DNA of 49,651 bases from an uncultured Burkholderiales bacterium (GCA_903820745.1 CAIJIT010000324.1:1-49651); one strand, 5' to 3'. Shown: positions 24,231-32,830, numbered from the stretch's first letter. The notes: generated by a model not told the origin, from the sequence alone. Numbers and translations are program-made.

Positions 24231-24319
24231 TTTGACAAGTAGCATAGCTTGGGTCGGAGTCAGCAAAGCCAAGTCCGGGTGTCGGGGTAAATTACCGTTC
24301 ACGGAGAGGACTTGTCAAA
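24231..24319. promoter_or_regulatory. Inverted pair of ACTTGTCAAA boxes between gshA and the dehydratase gene
   Basis: TTTGACAAGT (24231-24240) and ACTTGTCAAA (24310-24319) are perfect 10-base inverted copies 69 bases apart in the divergent region. The second, read on the minus strand as TTGACA with TAATTT 18 bases on, could also be the gshA promoter. An eight-base core of the same sequence occurs as an inverted pair before the GntR gene (36106-36160). A stem GGACTG/CAGTCC at 24325-24341 follows. Confidence 0.45.
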
Positions 24320-24403
24320 CAATAGGACTGTTGCTCAGTCCGGCAGCCGTTTTTTCCATCTTCCGGTTCGCCTATTTTACCGCTGTCAGCCGAGAATCCC
24401 GTC

Positions 24404-26167
24404 ATGACCAAACCTTCCGACAACACATCCAGCCTTGCCGCCGACGCCGAGATTGCCGGCATGAAAAAAGGTCTGACCAGCTATGGCGACCAGGGTTTTT
24501 CGCTGTTCTTGCGCAAGGCTTTCATCAAGGGTGCGGGCTTCACCGACGCGGCGCTTGACCGCCCGGTGATTGCCATCGCCGATACCGGCAGCGACTACAA
24601 CCCCTGCCATGGCAACTCGCCGCAGCTGGTTGAGGCCGTCAAGCGCGGCGTGATGCTGGCCGGCGGCTTGCCGATGGTCTTCCCGACGATCTCGGTGCAT
24701 GAGAGCTTTGCCGCACCGACCAGCATGTATTTGCGCAACCTGATGGCGATGGATACCGAGGAGATGATCCGCGCCCAGCCGATGGATGCGGTGGTGCTGA
24801 TCGGCGGCTGCGACAAGACCGTGCCGGCCCAGTTGATGGGCGCGGCATCGGCCAATCTGCCGGCGATCCAGCTGATTACCGGCTCGATGCTGACTGGCTC
24901 GCACCGTGGTGAGCGGGTGGGCGCCTGCACCGATTGCCGCCGCTATTGGGGCAAATTCCGCGCCGGCGAGATCGACGCCGACGAGGTCGCTGAAGTCAAC
25001 AACCAGCTGGTCGCCAGCGTCGGCACTTGCTCGGTGATGGGCACGGCCAGCACAATGGCCTGCATCGCCGAAGCGCTGGGCATGACGATGCCGGGCGGCG
25101 CATCGCCGCCAGCGGTCACTTCCGACCGCATCCGCATTGCCGAGCAGACCGGTGCGCAGGCGGTGAAAATGGCCCGCGACCGGCTGACGATCGACAAGAT
25201 CCTGACTCCGGCTGCGTTCGAGAACGCGCTGCGGGTGCTGCTGGCAATCGGCGGCTCGACCAATGGCATCGTCCATTTGGCGGCGATTGCCGGCCGGGTT
25301 GGCCTGGACATCGACATGCAGGCGCTCGACCAGATGGGCCGCCAGACGCCGGTGCTGCTCGACCTGAAGCCCTCAGGCCAGCATTACATGGAAGATTTCC
25401 ACAAGGCCGGCGGCATGGCCACGCTGCTGCGCGAGCTCAAGCCCTTGCTGCGGCTCGATGCGCTGACCGTCACCGGTCGCACGCTGGGCGAGGAACTCGA
25501 GCGCTCGGGCACCGGCTTCAAGCAGGATGTCGTGCGCAGCATTGCCAACCCGATCTATCCACAAGGCGGTATCGCCGTGCTGCTGGGCAATCTGGCGCCG
25601 GGTGGGGCAATCATCAAGCAGTCGGCCGCCGACCCCGGGCTGATGGAGCATGAAGGCCGTGCGGTGGTGTTCGAGAACCTGGAGGACATGGCGCTGCGGC
25701 TCGACGCCGCTGACCTCGACGTCAGGGCTGACGATGTGCTGGTACTGAAGAACATTGGTCCCAAAGGCGCGCCCGGCATGCCTGAGGCCGGCTACATTCC
25801 GATCCCGATGAAGCTCGCGCGTGCCGGTGTCAAGGACATCGTGCGGATTTCTGATGGCCGCATGAGCGGCACCGCCTTCGGCACCATCGTCCTGCATGTC
25901 ACGCCCGAATCGGCAATCGGCGGGCCGCTGGCCTATGTTCAAAACGGCGACCGCATCCGCCTGAGCGTGAAGAACCGCGAAATTTCATTGCTGGTGAGCG
26001 AGGCCGAACTGGCGCAGCGCGCGCTCGACAACCCGGTGGTCGAGCCGAGTGCCGAGCGCGGCTACCGCAAGCTCTTTCTGCAGGAAGTCAACCAGGCTGA
26101 CAAGGGCGTCGATTTCGGTTTTCTGCGCGCAGCCACCCTGGTCGGCAAGACGCCGCAAGCAAAGTAA
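24404..26167 (+). CDS. IlvD/Edd-family dehydratase, probable sugar-acid dehydratase
   Basis: An Fe-S dehydratase of 587 residues. The cluster ligands are visible: C68 in DYNPCHGN, C136 in IGGCDKT and C209 in VGTCSVMGTAST. The motif GACTDCRRYWGKFRAGEID is typical of the branch acting on aldonates such as arabinonate, xylonate or gluconate rather than dihydroxy-acid dehydratase. It should convert a sugar acid to a 2-keto-3-deoxy acid. The D-2-hydroxyacid dehydrogenase gene follows five bases later, and a DapA-family lyase and sugar-acid transport genes lie downstream on the other strand. The exact substrate is not determined. Confidence 0.88.
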   Translation: MTKPSDNTSSLAADAEIAGMKKGLTSYGDQGFSLFLRKAFIKGAGFTDAALDRPVIAIADTGSDYNPCHGNSPQLVEAVKRGVMLAGGLPMVFPTISVHESFAAPTSMYLRNLMAMDTEEMIRAQPMDAVVLIGGCDKTVPAQLMGAASANLPAIQLITGSMLTGSHRGERVGACTDCRRYWGKFRAGEIDADEVAEVNNQLVASVGTCSVMGTASTMACIAEALGMTMPGGASPPAVTSDRIRIAEQTGAQAVKMARDRLTIDKILTPAAFENALRVLLAIGGSTNGIVHLAAIAGRVGLDIDMQALDQMGRQTPVLLDLKPSGQHYMEDFHKAGGMATLLRELKPLLRLDALTVTGRTLGEELERSGTGFKQDVVRSIANPIYPQGGIAVLLGNLAPGGAIIKQSAADPGLMEHEGRAVVFENLEDMALRLDAADLDVRADDVLVLKNIGPKGAPGMPEAGYIPIPMKLARAGVKDIVRISDGRMSGTAFGTIVLHVTPESAIGGPLAYVQNGDRIRLSVKNREISLLVSEAELAQRALDNPVVEPSAERGYRKLFLQEVNQADKGVDFGFLRAATLVGKTPQAK

Positions 26168-26172
26168 ATGTC

Positions 26173-27096
26173 ATGAAAAAGCAGCTGGTCCAGGTCGGAT
26201 TTTTCACCCCTGATCTGCAGCGGCAGATCGATAGCGAGTTCGACAGTGTCAAGGCCGAGTTGGCCGATGCGGGGCTGCGCGCGACCGTGCAGGGCCTGAT
26301 CACCCGCAGCAACTACCAGCTGCCGCAGGCTTTGCTCGAAGAGCTGCCGGCGCTGCGTGTGATCGCCACCTCGGGCGTCGGCTTTGATGGCATTCCTGTG
26401 TCCTATGCGCAGCAGCGCGGCATTGTCGTGACCAACACCCCTGGGCTGCTCGATGCGGCGGTCTGCGAGCTCGGCATTGGTCTGCTGCTGGCGATGCTGC
26501 GCGAGATTCCTCAGTCCGATCGCTTTGTCCGCGACGGTGCTTGGGCGCAATCGGTCTATCCGCTGACTTCGAGCCTGAGCGGCAAGCGCATCGGCATCAT
26601 CGGCCTGGGTCGCATCGGCAAAGGGATGGCGGCCAGGCTTGAGGCCTTTGGTGTCAGCCTGGCTTATTCGGGCCGCCGGCAGGAGGAGTCGCCCTACCGT
26701 CATGTCGCCAGCCCGCTGGCGCTGGCGCAGGAAGTCGATGTGCTGCTGGTTTGCTGCAAAGGCGGTGAGCAAACCCGCCATTTGGTCAACGCGGCCTTGC
26801 TCGAAGCGCTGGGCCAGGGTTGGCTGGTCAACCTGTCGCGCGGCTCGGTGGTCGATGAATCTGCAGTGTTCCAAGCCTTGACCAAGGGCAGCTTGCGCGG
26901 GGCCGCGCTCGATGTGTACGAGCAGGAGCCGCTGGTCGAATCACCGCTGCTGGGATTGAAGAATGTTGTCTTCTCGCCCCATGCCGGCTCGGCCACGGTC
27001 GAAACGCGCGCTGCGATGCTGCGGCTGACGCTCGACAACCTGCATGCCGTGCTCGGCGGCAAAGCCGCGCTGACACCGGTGCCTACAGTCGACTGA
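26173..27096 (+). CDS. D-2-hydroxyacid dehydrogenase (NAD(P)-dependent)
   Basis: A 307-residue enzyme of the D-isomer-specific 2-hydroxyacid dehydrogenase family, acting on substrates such as glyoxylate, hydroxypyruvate or 2-keto sugar acids. The nucleotide motif GLGRIG is at 144-149. Catalytic residues are R223 in LSRGSVVD, E252 in YEQEP and H270 in SPHAGSA. The GRR at 167-169 after the second strand suggests NADP preference. It forms an operon with the dehydratase gene, five bases upstream. A remnant of a Bug-type binding protein begins just after its stop. Confidence 0.9.
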   Translation: MKKQLVQVGFFTPDLQRQIDSEFDSVKAELADAGLRATVQGLITRSNYQLPQALLEELPALRVIATSGVGFDGIPVSYAQQRGIVVTNTPGLLDAAVCELGIGLLLAMLREIPQSDRFVRDGAWAQSVYPLTSSLSGKRIGIIGLGRIGKGMAARLEAFGVSLAYSGRRQEESPYRHVASPLALAQEVDVLLVCCKGGEQTRHLVNAALLEALGQGWLVNLSRGSVVDESAVFQALTKGSLRGAALDVYEQEPLVESPLLGLKNVVFSPHAGSATVETRAAMLRLTLDNLHAVLGGKAALTPVPTVD

Positions 27097-27104
27097 GCGC
27101 CGGT

Positions 27105-27248
27105 TTTGCGCAAGTCCTGGTGAGGATTCTTCGCCTGACCGGTGGCGAGACCCTTGGCAGTTCACCCGCCGAAATGGCCCAACTGATCGCCGGCAACAGC
27201 AGTAAGTTTGCAAAGATCGTCAAGGAAGGGCGGATCGAGATCGAATAG
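27105..27248 (+). pseudogene. 3' remnant of a Bug/TctC-family binding protein gene
   Basis: After the dehydrogenase stop, the plus strand reads LRLTGGETLGSSPAEMAQLI and then AGNSSKFAKIVKEGRIEIE before a TAG at 27246. This is the standard C-terminal end of Bug (tripartite tricarboxylate transporter) binding proteins. The rest of the gene is missing. It suggests that the operon once carried its own binding protein, lost by deletion or by the event that brought in the BrnTA genes. Confidence 0.65.
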
Positions 27249-27322
27249 CCTGGGAGGCCGTACAGCCGCTCGGGGTCATCGGGCCTCTTGCCCCTGACCA
27301 TCAGATGGGGCCAATTCGGGAT

Positions 27323-27655
27323 TCAGACATTCGCGGGACTGTGCGACTTCAGCCAGTCTTCCAGCGCATTGTTCATCCGCGTCTGCCATCCCGAGCCACT
27401 GGCCCGAAAAGCTGCAATCACTTCCGGGTTGTACCTGATGGCGACCTGCTCCTTGGTCGGCGAACGGTTCGGGCCACGGGTCCTTGCTTTGCCCAGTTCA
27501 ACGCCGCCTTGCCGCAGCACTGCGCCATCCCAATCGGCCGCCGTTGTGGCCGGGCTGTCGACGTCGTGACTGATCTCGCGATCCTTCATCGCACGCACAC
27601 GTGGCCAATCGGTCTTGTCAGCCGGGATAGTTTTTCCAGTAGATGCGTTCTTCAT
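27323..27655 (-). CDS. brnA: BrnA-type antitoxin
   Basis: A 110-residue antitoxin of the BrnA family. The C-terminal half has the ribbon-helix-helix-like pattern of the family: VAIRYNPEVIAAFRASGSGW, then QTRMNNALEDWLKSH (about residues 71-105). The start at 27655 (MKNASTGKTIPADKTDWPRV) is chosen because upstream in-frame sequence lies inside brnT. The two genes overlap by 38 bases, in toxin-antitoxin order. It neutralises BrnT and represses the operon. Confidence 0.88.
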   Translation of the reverse strand: MKNASTGKTIPADKTDWPRVRAMKDREISHDVDSPATTAADWDGAVLRQGGVELGKARTRGPNRSPTKEQVAIRYNPEVIAAFRASGSGWQTRMNNALEDWLKSHSPANV

Positions 27656-27890
27656 GCTTTTGCGCCTTTCGGATCGAGATAACGTGGTCAGCCCTGCCGC
27701 GCGGCGTGTGGACGATGAAAACGACAACGCCTTGCCAAAGCCCCATGGTTTGCAGGCGCAACTCGCCATAGCTGTCAAACGCGTCCTCGCGGGTGATTGT
27801 GAAGCCCGAAAACACCACCTCGCTGCCGACAAAATCAAAGCCATGCTTCAACAGATTGGCTTGTCGTTTGGCTTCGTCGAAGGAGACCAT
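27618..27890 (-). CDS. brnT: BrnT-type ribonuclease toxin
   Basis: A 90-residue RelE-fold toxin of the BrnT family (DUF497). Recognisable are FDEAKRQANLLKHGFDF at the start, VVFSGFTITREDAFDSYGE, and the C-terminal RADHVISIRKAQKHEERIYW, where the family has ISxRxAxxxE. The ATG at 27890 is used. A minus-strand promoter at 27897-27925 ends six bases before it, so the transcript may be leaderless. The pair stands between two short copies of a Bug 3' end. Confidence 0.88.
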   Translation of the reverse strand: MVSFDEAKRQANLLKHGFDFVGSEVVFSGFTITREDAFDSYGELRLQTMGLWQGVVVFIVHTPRGRADHVISIRKAQKHEERIYWKNYPG

Positions 27891-27896
27891 TGGCAA

Positions 27897-27925
27897 ATTG
27901 TAGGTGCGTTATAGACAGGCGGCAA
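27897..27925 (-). promoter_or_regulatory. Candidate promoter of brnTA
   Basis: On the minus strand TTGCCG (27920-27925) and TACAAT (27897-27902) are separated by 17 bases. Only six bases lie between the -10 box and the brnT ATG, as for the toxin gene at 5406-5696. Confidence 0.5.
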
Positions 27926-28023
27926 CAATGAATTTTTGCTTGTCCACCGGTCTCTGGCACTCGACGGCTTGCGCCTACCGCTGCACAAGGACGGTTCTGA
28001 TTTCCTTCTTGGTTGGCTGCCAA

Positions 28024-28062
28024 GGCCGGATCGAGATCGAAAAGGCTCAGAACCCGGGCTAA
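28024..28062 (+). pseudogene. Second short copy of a Bug-type C-terminus
   Basis: The plus strand reads GRIEIEKAQNPG and a stop. The first 18 bases match the end of the remnant at 27228-27245 in 17 positions, and CTGAGCGCCGGTT follows at 28080-28092, a sequence also present at 27093-27105 around the dehydrogenase stop. The BrnTA genes lie between the two copies. Confidence 0.45.
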
Positions 28063-28098
28063 CCGCCGCAGGCAATCGGCTGAGCGCCGGTTGTAATC

Positions 28099-28833
28099 CT
28101 ATTTGGCCGAATCAGCCGCTGCCATCGCCGCAGCAAAGCGGGCCTTGTTTTCGGCGTTTGGCGGGTACAGGCCGGGCAGGGCGGCGCCGGCTTCGACTTC
28201 GGCCATGATCCATTCCTCGAGGCGCTCTTGCTCTGGCGCCAACGCGAGCATCTCGTCGAGCAGGTCAGCGGGGATCAGCACCGCGCCGTCGTCGTCGACG
28301 ACGATGATGTCGCCAGGAAAGACTGCCACCCCACCGCAGCCTATAGGTTGCTGCCAGGCGACGAAAGTCAGGCCGGCCACCGAGGGCGGCGCAGCCACAC
28401 CGCTGCACCAGACTGGCAGGGCGCTGCCCAGCACCCCGGCGACATCGCGCACGACGCCATCGGTGATCAAGGCGGCAACGCCGCGTTTGCGCATCCTGGT
28501 GCACAGGATGTCGCCGAAGATGCCGGCATCGGTCACGCCCATCGAGTCGACCACGGCGATGCAGCCGGCCGGCATGTCCTCGATGGCGGCGCGCGTCGAG
28601 ATCGGCGAAGACCAGGAAGCCGGCGTGGCCAGGTCCTCACGTGCCGGCACAAAGCGCAGCGTGAAAGCCCGCCCGACCAGGCGTGGCTGACCCGCGCGCA
28701 ACGGCTTGGTGCCGCGCAGCCAGACATTGCGCAGGCCTTTTTTCAGCAGCAAGGTGGTCAAGGTGGCGGTGGTGATGGTCGAGAGAACTTCAATCACCTG
28801 CGGGTCAAGCTGCATTTCGATCGGGGCTGTCAC
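28099..28833 (-). CDS. RraA-family protein (HMG/CHA aldolase or oxaloacetate decarboxylase-like)
   Basis: A 244-residue member of the RraA/4-hydroxy-4-methyl-2-oxoglutarate aldolase family. The active-site pattern is present: FGDILCTRMRKRGVAALITD at about 106-125, with R129 and D130 in DGVVRD. The family includes class II pyruvate aldolases, oxaloacetate decarboxylases and the RNase E inhibitor RraA. At 244 residues and with this operon context a metabolic lyase is far more likely than RNase control. It is the last gene of the seven-gene minus-strand operon, 19 bases after the DapA-family gene. Confidence 0.83.
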   Translation of the reverse strand: MTAPIEMQLDPQVIEVLSTITTATLTTLLLKKGLRNVWLRGTKPLRAGQPRLVGRAFTLRFVPAREDLATPASWSSPISTRAAIEDMPAGCIAVVDSMGVTDAGIFGDILCTRMRKRGVAALITDGVVRDVAGVLGSALPVWCSGVAAPPSVAGLTFVAWQQPIGCGGVAVFPGDIIVVDDDGAVLIPADLLDEMLALAPEQERLEEWIMAEVEAGAALPGLYPPNAENKARFAAAMAAADSAK

Positions 28834-28852
28834 AGGAGAGTCTCCGGCTGGG

Positions 28853-29788
28853 TCAGGAAATTTCGGCGAGGCGGCGGGCCTGCCTGGCGCTCAGGCGCGT
28901 GATGTCGGCGAGGTCCTGGGCCGACAGCTTCGGGCCGGGCTTGCGAATCGCCGCGGACTTGATCACGCCGCGTTCGGCCAGCAGATGCTTGCGCACCGCC
29001 AGGCCGATGCCGGACTGCTGCTCATAGCGGGCCAGCGGCAGGTAGGCATCGAAAATGTCATGGGCGCGCTCGATCTCGCCGGCGGCATGGGCGCGACAGA
29101 CATCGACCATCATTTCAGGGTAGGCAAAGCCGGTCATCGCGCCATCGGCGCCGCGCGTCAGCTCTTCGGGCAGGAACAGCCCGCCGCCATTGCCGGTCAG
29201 GATCGAGACCCGGCGCAGCTCGCCGCTGGCGCTGGCCGCGCGGATGCTGGAAAGCTTGGTCAACCCCGGGCAATCCTCATGCTTGAGCATCACGCAGCTC
29301 GGGCTGTTCTTGATGATCTGCTTGATCACGGCTGTCGACATCTGCACCCCGGTGGCGACCGGGTGATCCTGCAGTACCCAGGGAACTGCAGCACCCAGCG
29401 TCTGGCCGACCATCTCGAAATAGGCCAGGATCTGTTCGTCGGTGCGCAAGGTCGAAGGCGGCGCCACCATCACGCCGGCGGCTCCCAGGCTCATCACGCT
29501 GTCGGTCAATTCGCGCATCGGCGCAAAACCGGCTGACGAGGCGCCGACGACCACCGGCACCCGCCCTGCGACCCGCGCCAGCACCTGTTTGACGAAGAGG
29601 GTCGATTCCTCGGCAGTCAGCTTGCTGGCCTCGCCCATGATGCCGAGCACGGTCAGCCCGGTGACGCCGCAATCGAGGCAGAAATCGACCATCCGGTCGG
29701 AGCTTTCCAGATCCAGCGCACCGCTGTCGGTGAAGGGCGTGACCGTGATCAGGTAGACGCCGGTCGCCTGGGCATTGAATTGACTCAA
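28853..29788 (-). CDS. Dihydrodipicolinate synthase family protein with altered Tyr motif
   Basis: A 311-residue DapA/NanA-family TIM barrel. The Schiff-base Lys is K169 in VMLKHEDC, and the pyruvate-binding loop reads GIMGEASKL (49-57, normally GTTGE). At the position of the conserved Tyr motif (YNxP) the sequence is LQDHP at 139-143, so the Tyr that relays protons in DapA is absent. This is not DapA of lysine synthesis. It belongs to a catabolic subgroup, possibly a keto-deoxy acid aldolase or dehydratase. It lies between the TRAP permease and RraA-family genes, 16 bases after the former. Confidence 0.83.
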   Translation of the reverse strand: MSQFNAQATGVYLITVTPFTDSGALDLESSDRMVDFCLDCGVTGLTVLGIMGEASKLTAEESTLFVKQVLARVAGRVPVVVGASSAGFAPMRELTDSVMSLGAAGVMVAPPSTLRTDEQILAYFEMVGQTLGAAVPWVLQDHPVATGVQMSTAVIKQIIKNSPSCVMLKHEDCPGLTKLSSIRAASASGELRRVSILTGNGGGLFLPEELTRGADGAMTGFAYPEMMVDVCRAHAAGEIERAHDIFDAYLPLARYEQQSGIGLAVRKHLLAERGVIKSAAIRKPGPKLSAQDLADITRLSARQARRLAEIS

Positions 29789-29804
29789 ATGATTCTCCAG
29801 CAGC

Positions 29805-31820
29805 TCAGGCAGGCTGCAATTCTTTGCGGAAATACTGTTTCGCCAGTGCCGCGATCACCAGCCCGAAACCGATCAGGTCGGCCATGGCACCCGGGTAGAC
29901 CAGCGCGAAACCTGCCGCCAGCAGCATCCAGCGTTCGACGAACGTGGTGCGCTTCAAGGCCCAGCCCTGGAAACCGCCAGCCAGCGCGGCGATGCCGATG
30001 GCCGCAGTCAGCGTCACCTGGGCGATCGACCACCAGTTCGCTGCTGCCAACGCCTTGACCGAACCCATCAGCAGCAGGCCCTGGCCTTCGGGAGCAAGTA
30101 CGAACATGAAGGGCAGCAGGAAGGCCGGGACGGTGTATTTCCAGCATTGCATCGTCGTCTTGTACGGGTCACCGCCGGTGATCGCGGCAGCCGCGAAGGG
30201 CGACAGGGCGGTCGGTGGTGAGACCTCGGACAGCACGGCGTAATAGAAGATGAACATGTGCGCGGCGAAGTCCGGCACGCCCATCTTGATCAGCGCCGGC
30301 GCAGCGATCACCGCGCAGATGATGTAGGAGGCCGTCACCGGCACGGCCAGGCCGACGATCCAGACCACCAGCGAGGTCATGATGGCAGTCAGCAACAGGT
30401 TGCCGTCGGCATAGTCGATCACGATGGTGCTGAACTTCAGCCCCAGGCCGGTCAGCGTGACGACGCCGACGATGATGCCGGCGCCCGCGCAGGTGGCCGC
30501 CACATTGAGCACGCCGATTGAGCCGCCCTGCATCGCCTTGACGAAGGGGGACTTGAAGAGGTTGTCGCTGAACGATCCCTTGCCCTGAAACAGGTCATAG
30601 GACATCAAGGCGGTGTCGCGGCGCAGGAAACTGGTAAAGAATGACACCACCGTGGCCCAGAACACCGACAGCACCGGCGAGAAACCCCACAGCATGAAGA
30701 ACACGATCGAAATCAGCGAAAGGAAATGGAACCAGTAGTTCTTGCTCAGGTTCCAGACCGAGTCGACCTTCTCCAACTCGACATTGCCCATGCCGTACTT
30801 GCGCGCGTCGATTTCTACCATCAGGAACAGCGCCAGGTAAAACAGCAGCGTCGGGATGCAGGCCATCAAGAGCACGTCGAGGTAGGAAATCTTCAGGAAT
30901 TCGGCGATCAGGAAAGCTGCGGCACCGAGCACCGGCGGCGAGATGATGGCGCCAAGTCCGCCGGCAGCGAGCAAGCCGCCGGCGGCGTTCTTTTCATAGC
31001 CGACCTTGGCCAGCATCGGGTATGCGACCGCACCGAGGGTCACCGTGGTCGCCACGCCCGATCCGGACGGGCCGCCGAGCAGGAAGGAGGCGAGCACGAC
31101 GGTGCGACCAGCGCCGGTCGGTTTGCCGCCCATCGCGGCAAAGGAGAAGTCGATATAGAACTTGCCTGCGCCCGAATATTGCAGGAAGGCACCGAAGATC
31201 GTGAACAGGATGATCAGCGACGCCGAGACATCGACCGCCACGCCATAAATGCCTTCCAGCGTCATGTACATCACCCCGACCAGGCGGCCGATCTCATAGC
31301 CCTTGTGCGTCCAGGGTGCCGGAAGATAAGGGCCGAACAGGGCATAGGCGATGAAGCAGCCGGTGATGACCGGCATGATCCAGCCATTGGTGCGCCGCAT
31401 CGCTTCGAGCACCAGCAGGATCAAGGTCAGACCGAAGGCAATGTCCCAGGGATTGGGAGCAGTGTTGCGGTCGGTGATGTCGTCGCCGCCCATGATCAGG
31501 TAGACCACGGTGGCAATCGACAGCGCCGCGGCCAGCCAGTCCCACCACATCACGCGATGGCGAAAGCGTGCCGCCATCGGGAACATCAAGAAGCACAGAA
31601 ACAACACGAAGCCGACATGCACCGGCCGCAGCGTCTGCGTCGGCACGATTGCGTAGGCGGTGTAGAGGTGGAACACCGACATGATGAAGGCGACGGCAAT
31701 GACGAAGATGTTCAGCCAGCCCTTCAGCTTGTTGGCCGCTCCTTCCTCGGCTTCGATGAACTCTTCGGCTTTTTGAAGCGCTTCGTCACTGATGACGATC
31801 TTGTCGATGTTTTCACTCAT
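29805..31820 (-). CDS. TRAP transporter fused permease (TAXI type)
   Basis: A 671-residue integral membrane protein that joins the small 4-helix and large 12-helix TRAP subunits in one chain, as in TAXI-type TRAP systems. These are sodium-driven secondary importers of carboxylates. Typical segments include GGPSGSGVATTVTLGAVAYP, AAGGLGAIISPPVLGAAAFL, and LSEVSPPTALSPFAAAAITG. The start at 31820 (MSENIDKIVISDEALQ) is used; 12 extra codons upstream are unlikely. The gene for its TAXI binding protein ends 56 bases upstream. Confidence 0.92.
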   Translation of the reverse strand: MSENIDKIVISDEALQKAEEFIEAEEGAANKLKGWLNIFVIAVAFIMSVFHLYTAYAIVPTQTLRPVHVGFVLFLCFLMFPMAARFRHRVMWWDWLAAALSIATVVYLIMGGDDITDRNTAPNPWDIAFGLTLILLVLEAMRRTNGWIMPVITGCFIAYALFGPYLPAPWTHKGYEIGRLVGVMYMTLEGIYGVAVDVSASLIILFTIFGAFLQYSGAGKFYIDFSFAAMGGKPTGAGRTVVLASFLLGGPSGSGVATTVTLGAVAYPMLAKVGYEKNAAGGLLAAGGLGAIISPPVLGAAAFLIAEFLKISYLDVLLMACIPTLLFYLALFLMVEIDARKYGMGNVELEKVDSVWNLSKNYWFHFLSLISIVFFMLWGFSPVLSVFWATVVSFFTSFLRRDTALMSYDLFQGKGSFSDNLFKSPFVKAMQGGSIGVLNVAATCAGAGIIVGVVTLTGLGLKFSTIVIDYADGNLLLTAIMTSLVVWIVGLAVPVTASYIICAVIAAPALIKMGVPDFAAHMFIFYYAVLSEVSPPTALSPFAAAAITGGDPYKTTMQCWKYTVPAFLLPFMFVLAPEGQGLLLMGSVKALAAANWWSIAQVTLTAAIGIAALAGGFQGWALKRTTFVERWMLLAAGFALVYPGAMADLIGFGLVIAALAKQYFRKELQPA

Positions 31821-31876
31821 TGCGATGGACCTCGGCTGCAGCGGGTTTCGTATCAAGCGCGGTCAAGCGCAGCGGT

Positions 31877-32830
31877 TCAGTTGAGCTTGACGCCTTTTTC
31901 AGCGAAATACTTCAAGGCGCCAGGGTGGAACGGCACCGGCGAGGCGTTGGTCTTCTGGTTTTCGAGCTTGATGTTGGCCGATTCCTTGTGCACCGCAATC
32001 AGATCCTCGCGCTTTTCGAAGATCGTCTTGACGATGTTGTAGGCGGTCTTGTCGTCCATCGATTCATGCGCGACGAGGATGTTCATCACGGTGGCCTGCT
32101 TGTTGTCGCTGTCCATGCCGCGGTACATTTCCTTCGGAATCACGTCCTCGATATAGAGGTTGCCGTATTTCTTGTTCATCGCCGCCACAGCTTCGGCATG
32201 GTCGATCATCTTGAGCTTGTTGCCCGGTGTGTTGGCCAGGTCGGTGACGCCCGCAGTGGGCAACCCGCCGACCCAGAAGAAGGCGTCGATCTTGCCGTCC
32301 TTGATCGCGTTGACCGATTCAGCCACGCCCAGGCGTTCGCGTTTGACATCGCTGTCCTTGTTCAGCCCGGCGGCCTCGAGCAGGCGGAAAGCCATCACTT
32401 CGGTCGCGCTGCCCGGCGAGCCGGTCGAGACGCGCTTGCCTTTCAGGTCGGACATCTTGTTGACGCCGCGGCCTTCGACGCTGACCACATGCATGCGGTT
32501 CGGATAAAGAATCATCAGCGTTCTGAGGGCGACCTTGTTGCCCTTGAATTTGTCCTCGCCGCGGTAGGCGTCGAGGCTGGCATCGGTCATGGTGAAGCCG
32601 ATATAGGACTTGCCGGTGCCGACCAGCTTGAGGTTGTCGACCGATCCGCCGGTCACTTCGGCCGTGGCTTGCATGCCGGGAACAAATTTGGACAGCACTG
32701 CCGCGATGCCGCCGCCCATCGGGTAATAGACGCCGCCGGTGCCCCCGGTGGCGACCGAGATGTTCTGTGCACCGGCGCTCAGCGCCAGGCCGGCCAGCAA
32801 CAGACAGATTGAGGCTTTGATGAATTTCAT
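31877..32830 (-). CDS. TAXI-family TRAP transporter substrate-binding protein
   Basis: A 317-residue periplasmic binding protein with a signal peptide (MKFIKASICLLLAGLALSAG, cleavage near residue 22). The mature start ISVATGGTGGVYYPMGGG is the TAXI hallmark. KGKRVSTGSPGSATEVMAFR and DAFFWVGGLPTAGVTDLA are also characteristic. The start at 32830 is chosen from the signal peptide; an upstream frame is ignored. It delivers its ligand to the fused permease encoded next. The ligand is likely a carboxylate but cannot be named. Confidence 0.92.
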   Translation of the reverse strand: MKFIKASICLLLAGLALSAGAQNISVATGGTGGVYYPMGGGIAAVLSKFVPGMQATAEVTGGSVDNLKLVGTGKSYIGFTMTDASLDAYRGEDKFKGNKVALRTLMILYPNRMHVVSVEGRGVNKMSDLKGKRVSTGSPGSATEVMAFRLLEAAGLNKDSDVKRERLGVAESVNAIKDGKIDAFFWVGGLPTAGVTDLANTPGNKLKMIDHAEAVAAMNKKYGNLYIEDVIPKEMYRGMDSDNKQATVMNILVAHESMDDKTAYNIVKTIFEKREDLIAVHKESANIKLENQKTNASPVPFHPGALKYFAEKGVKLN

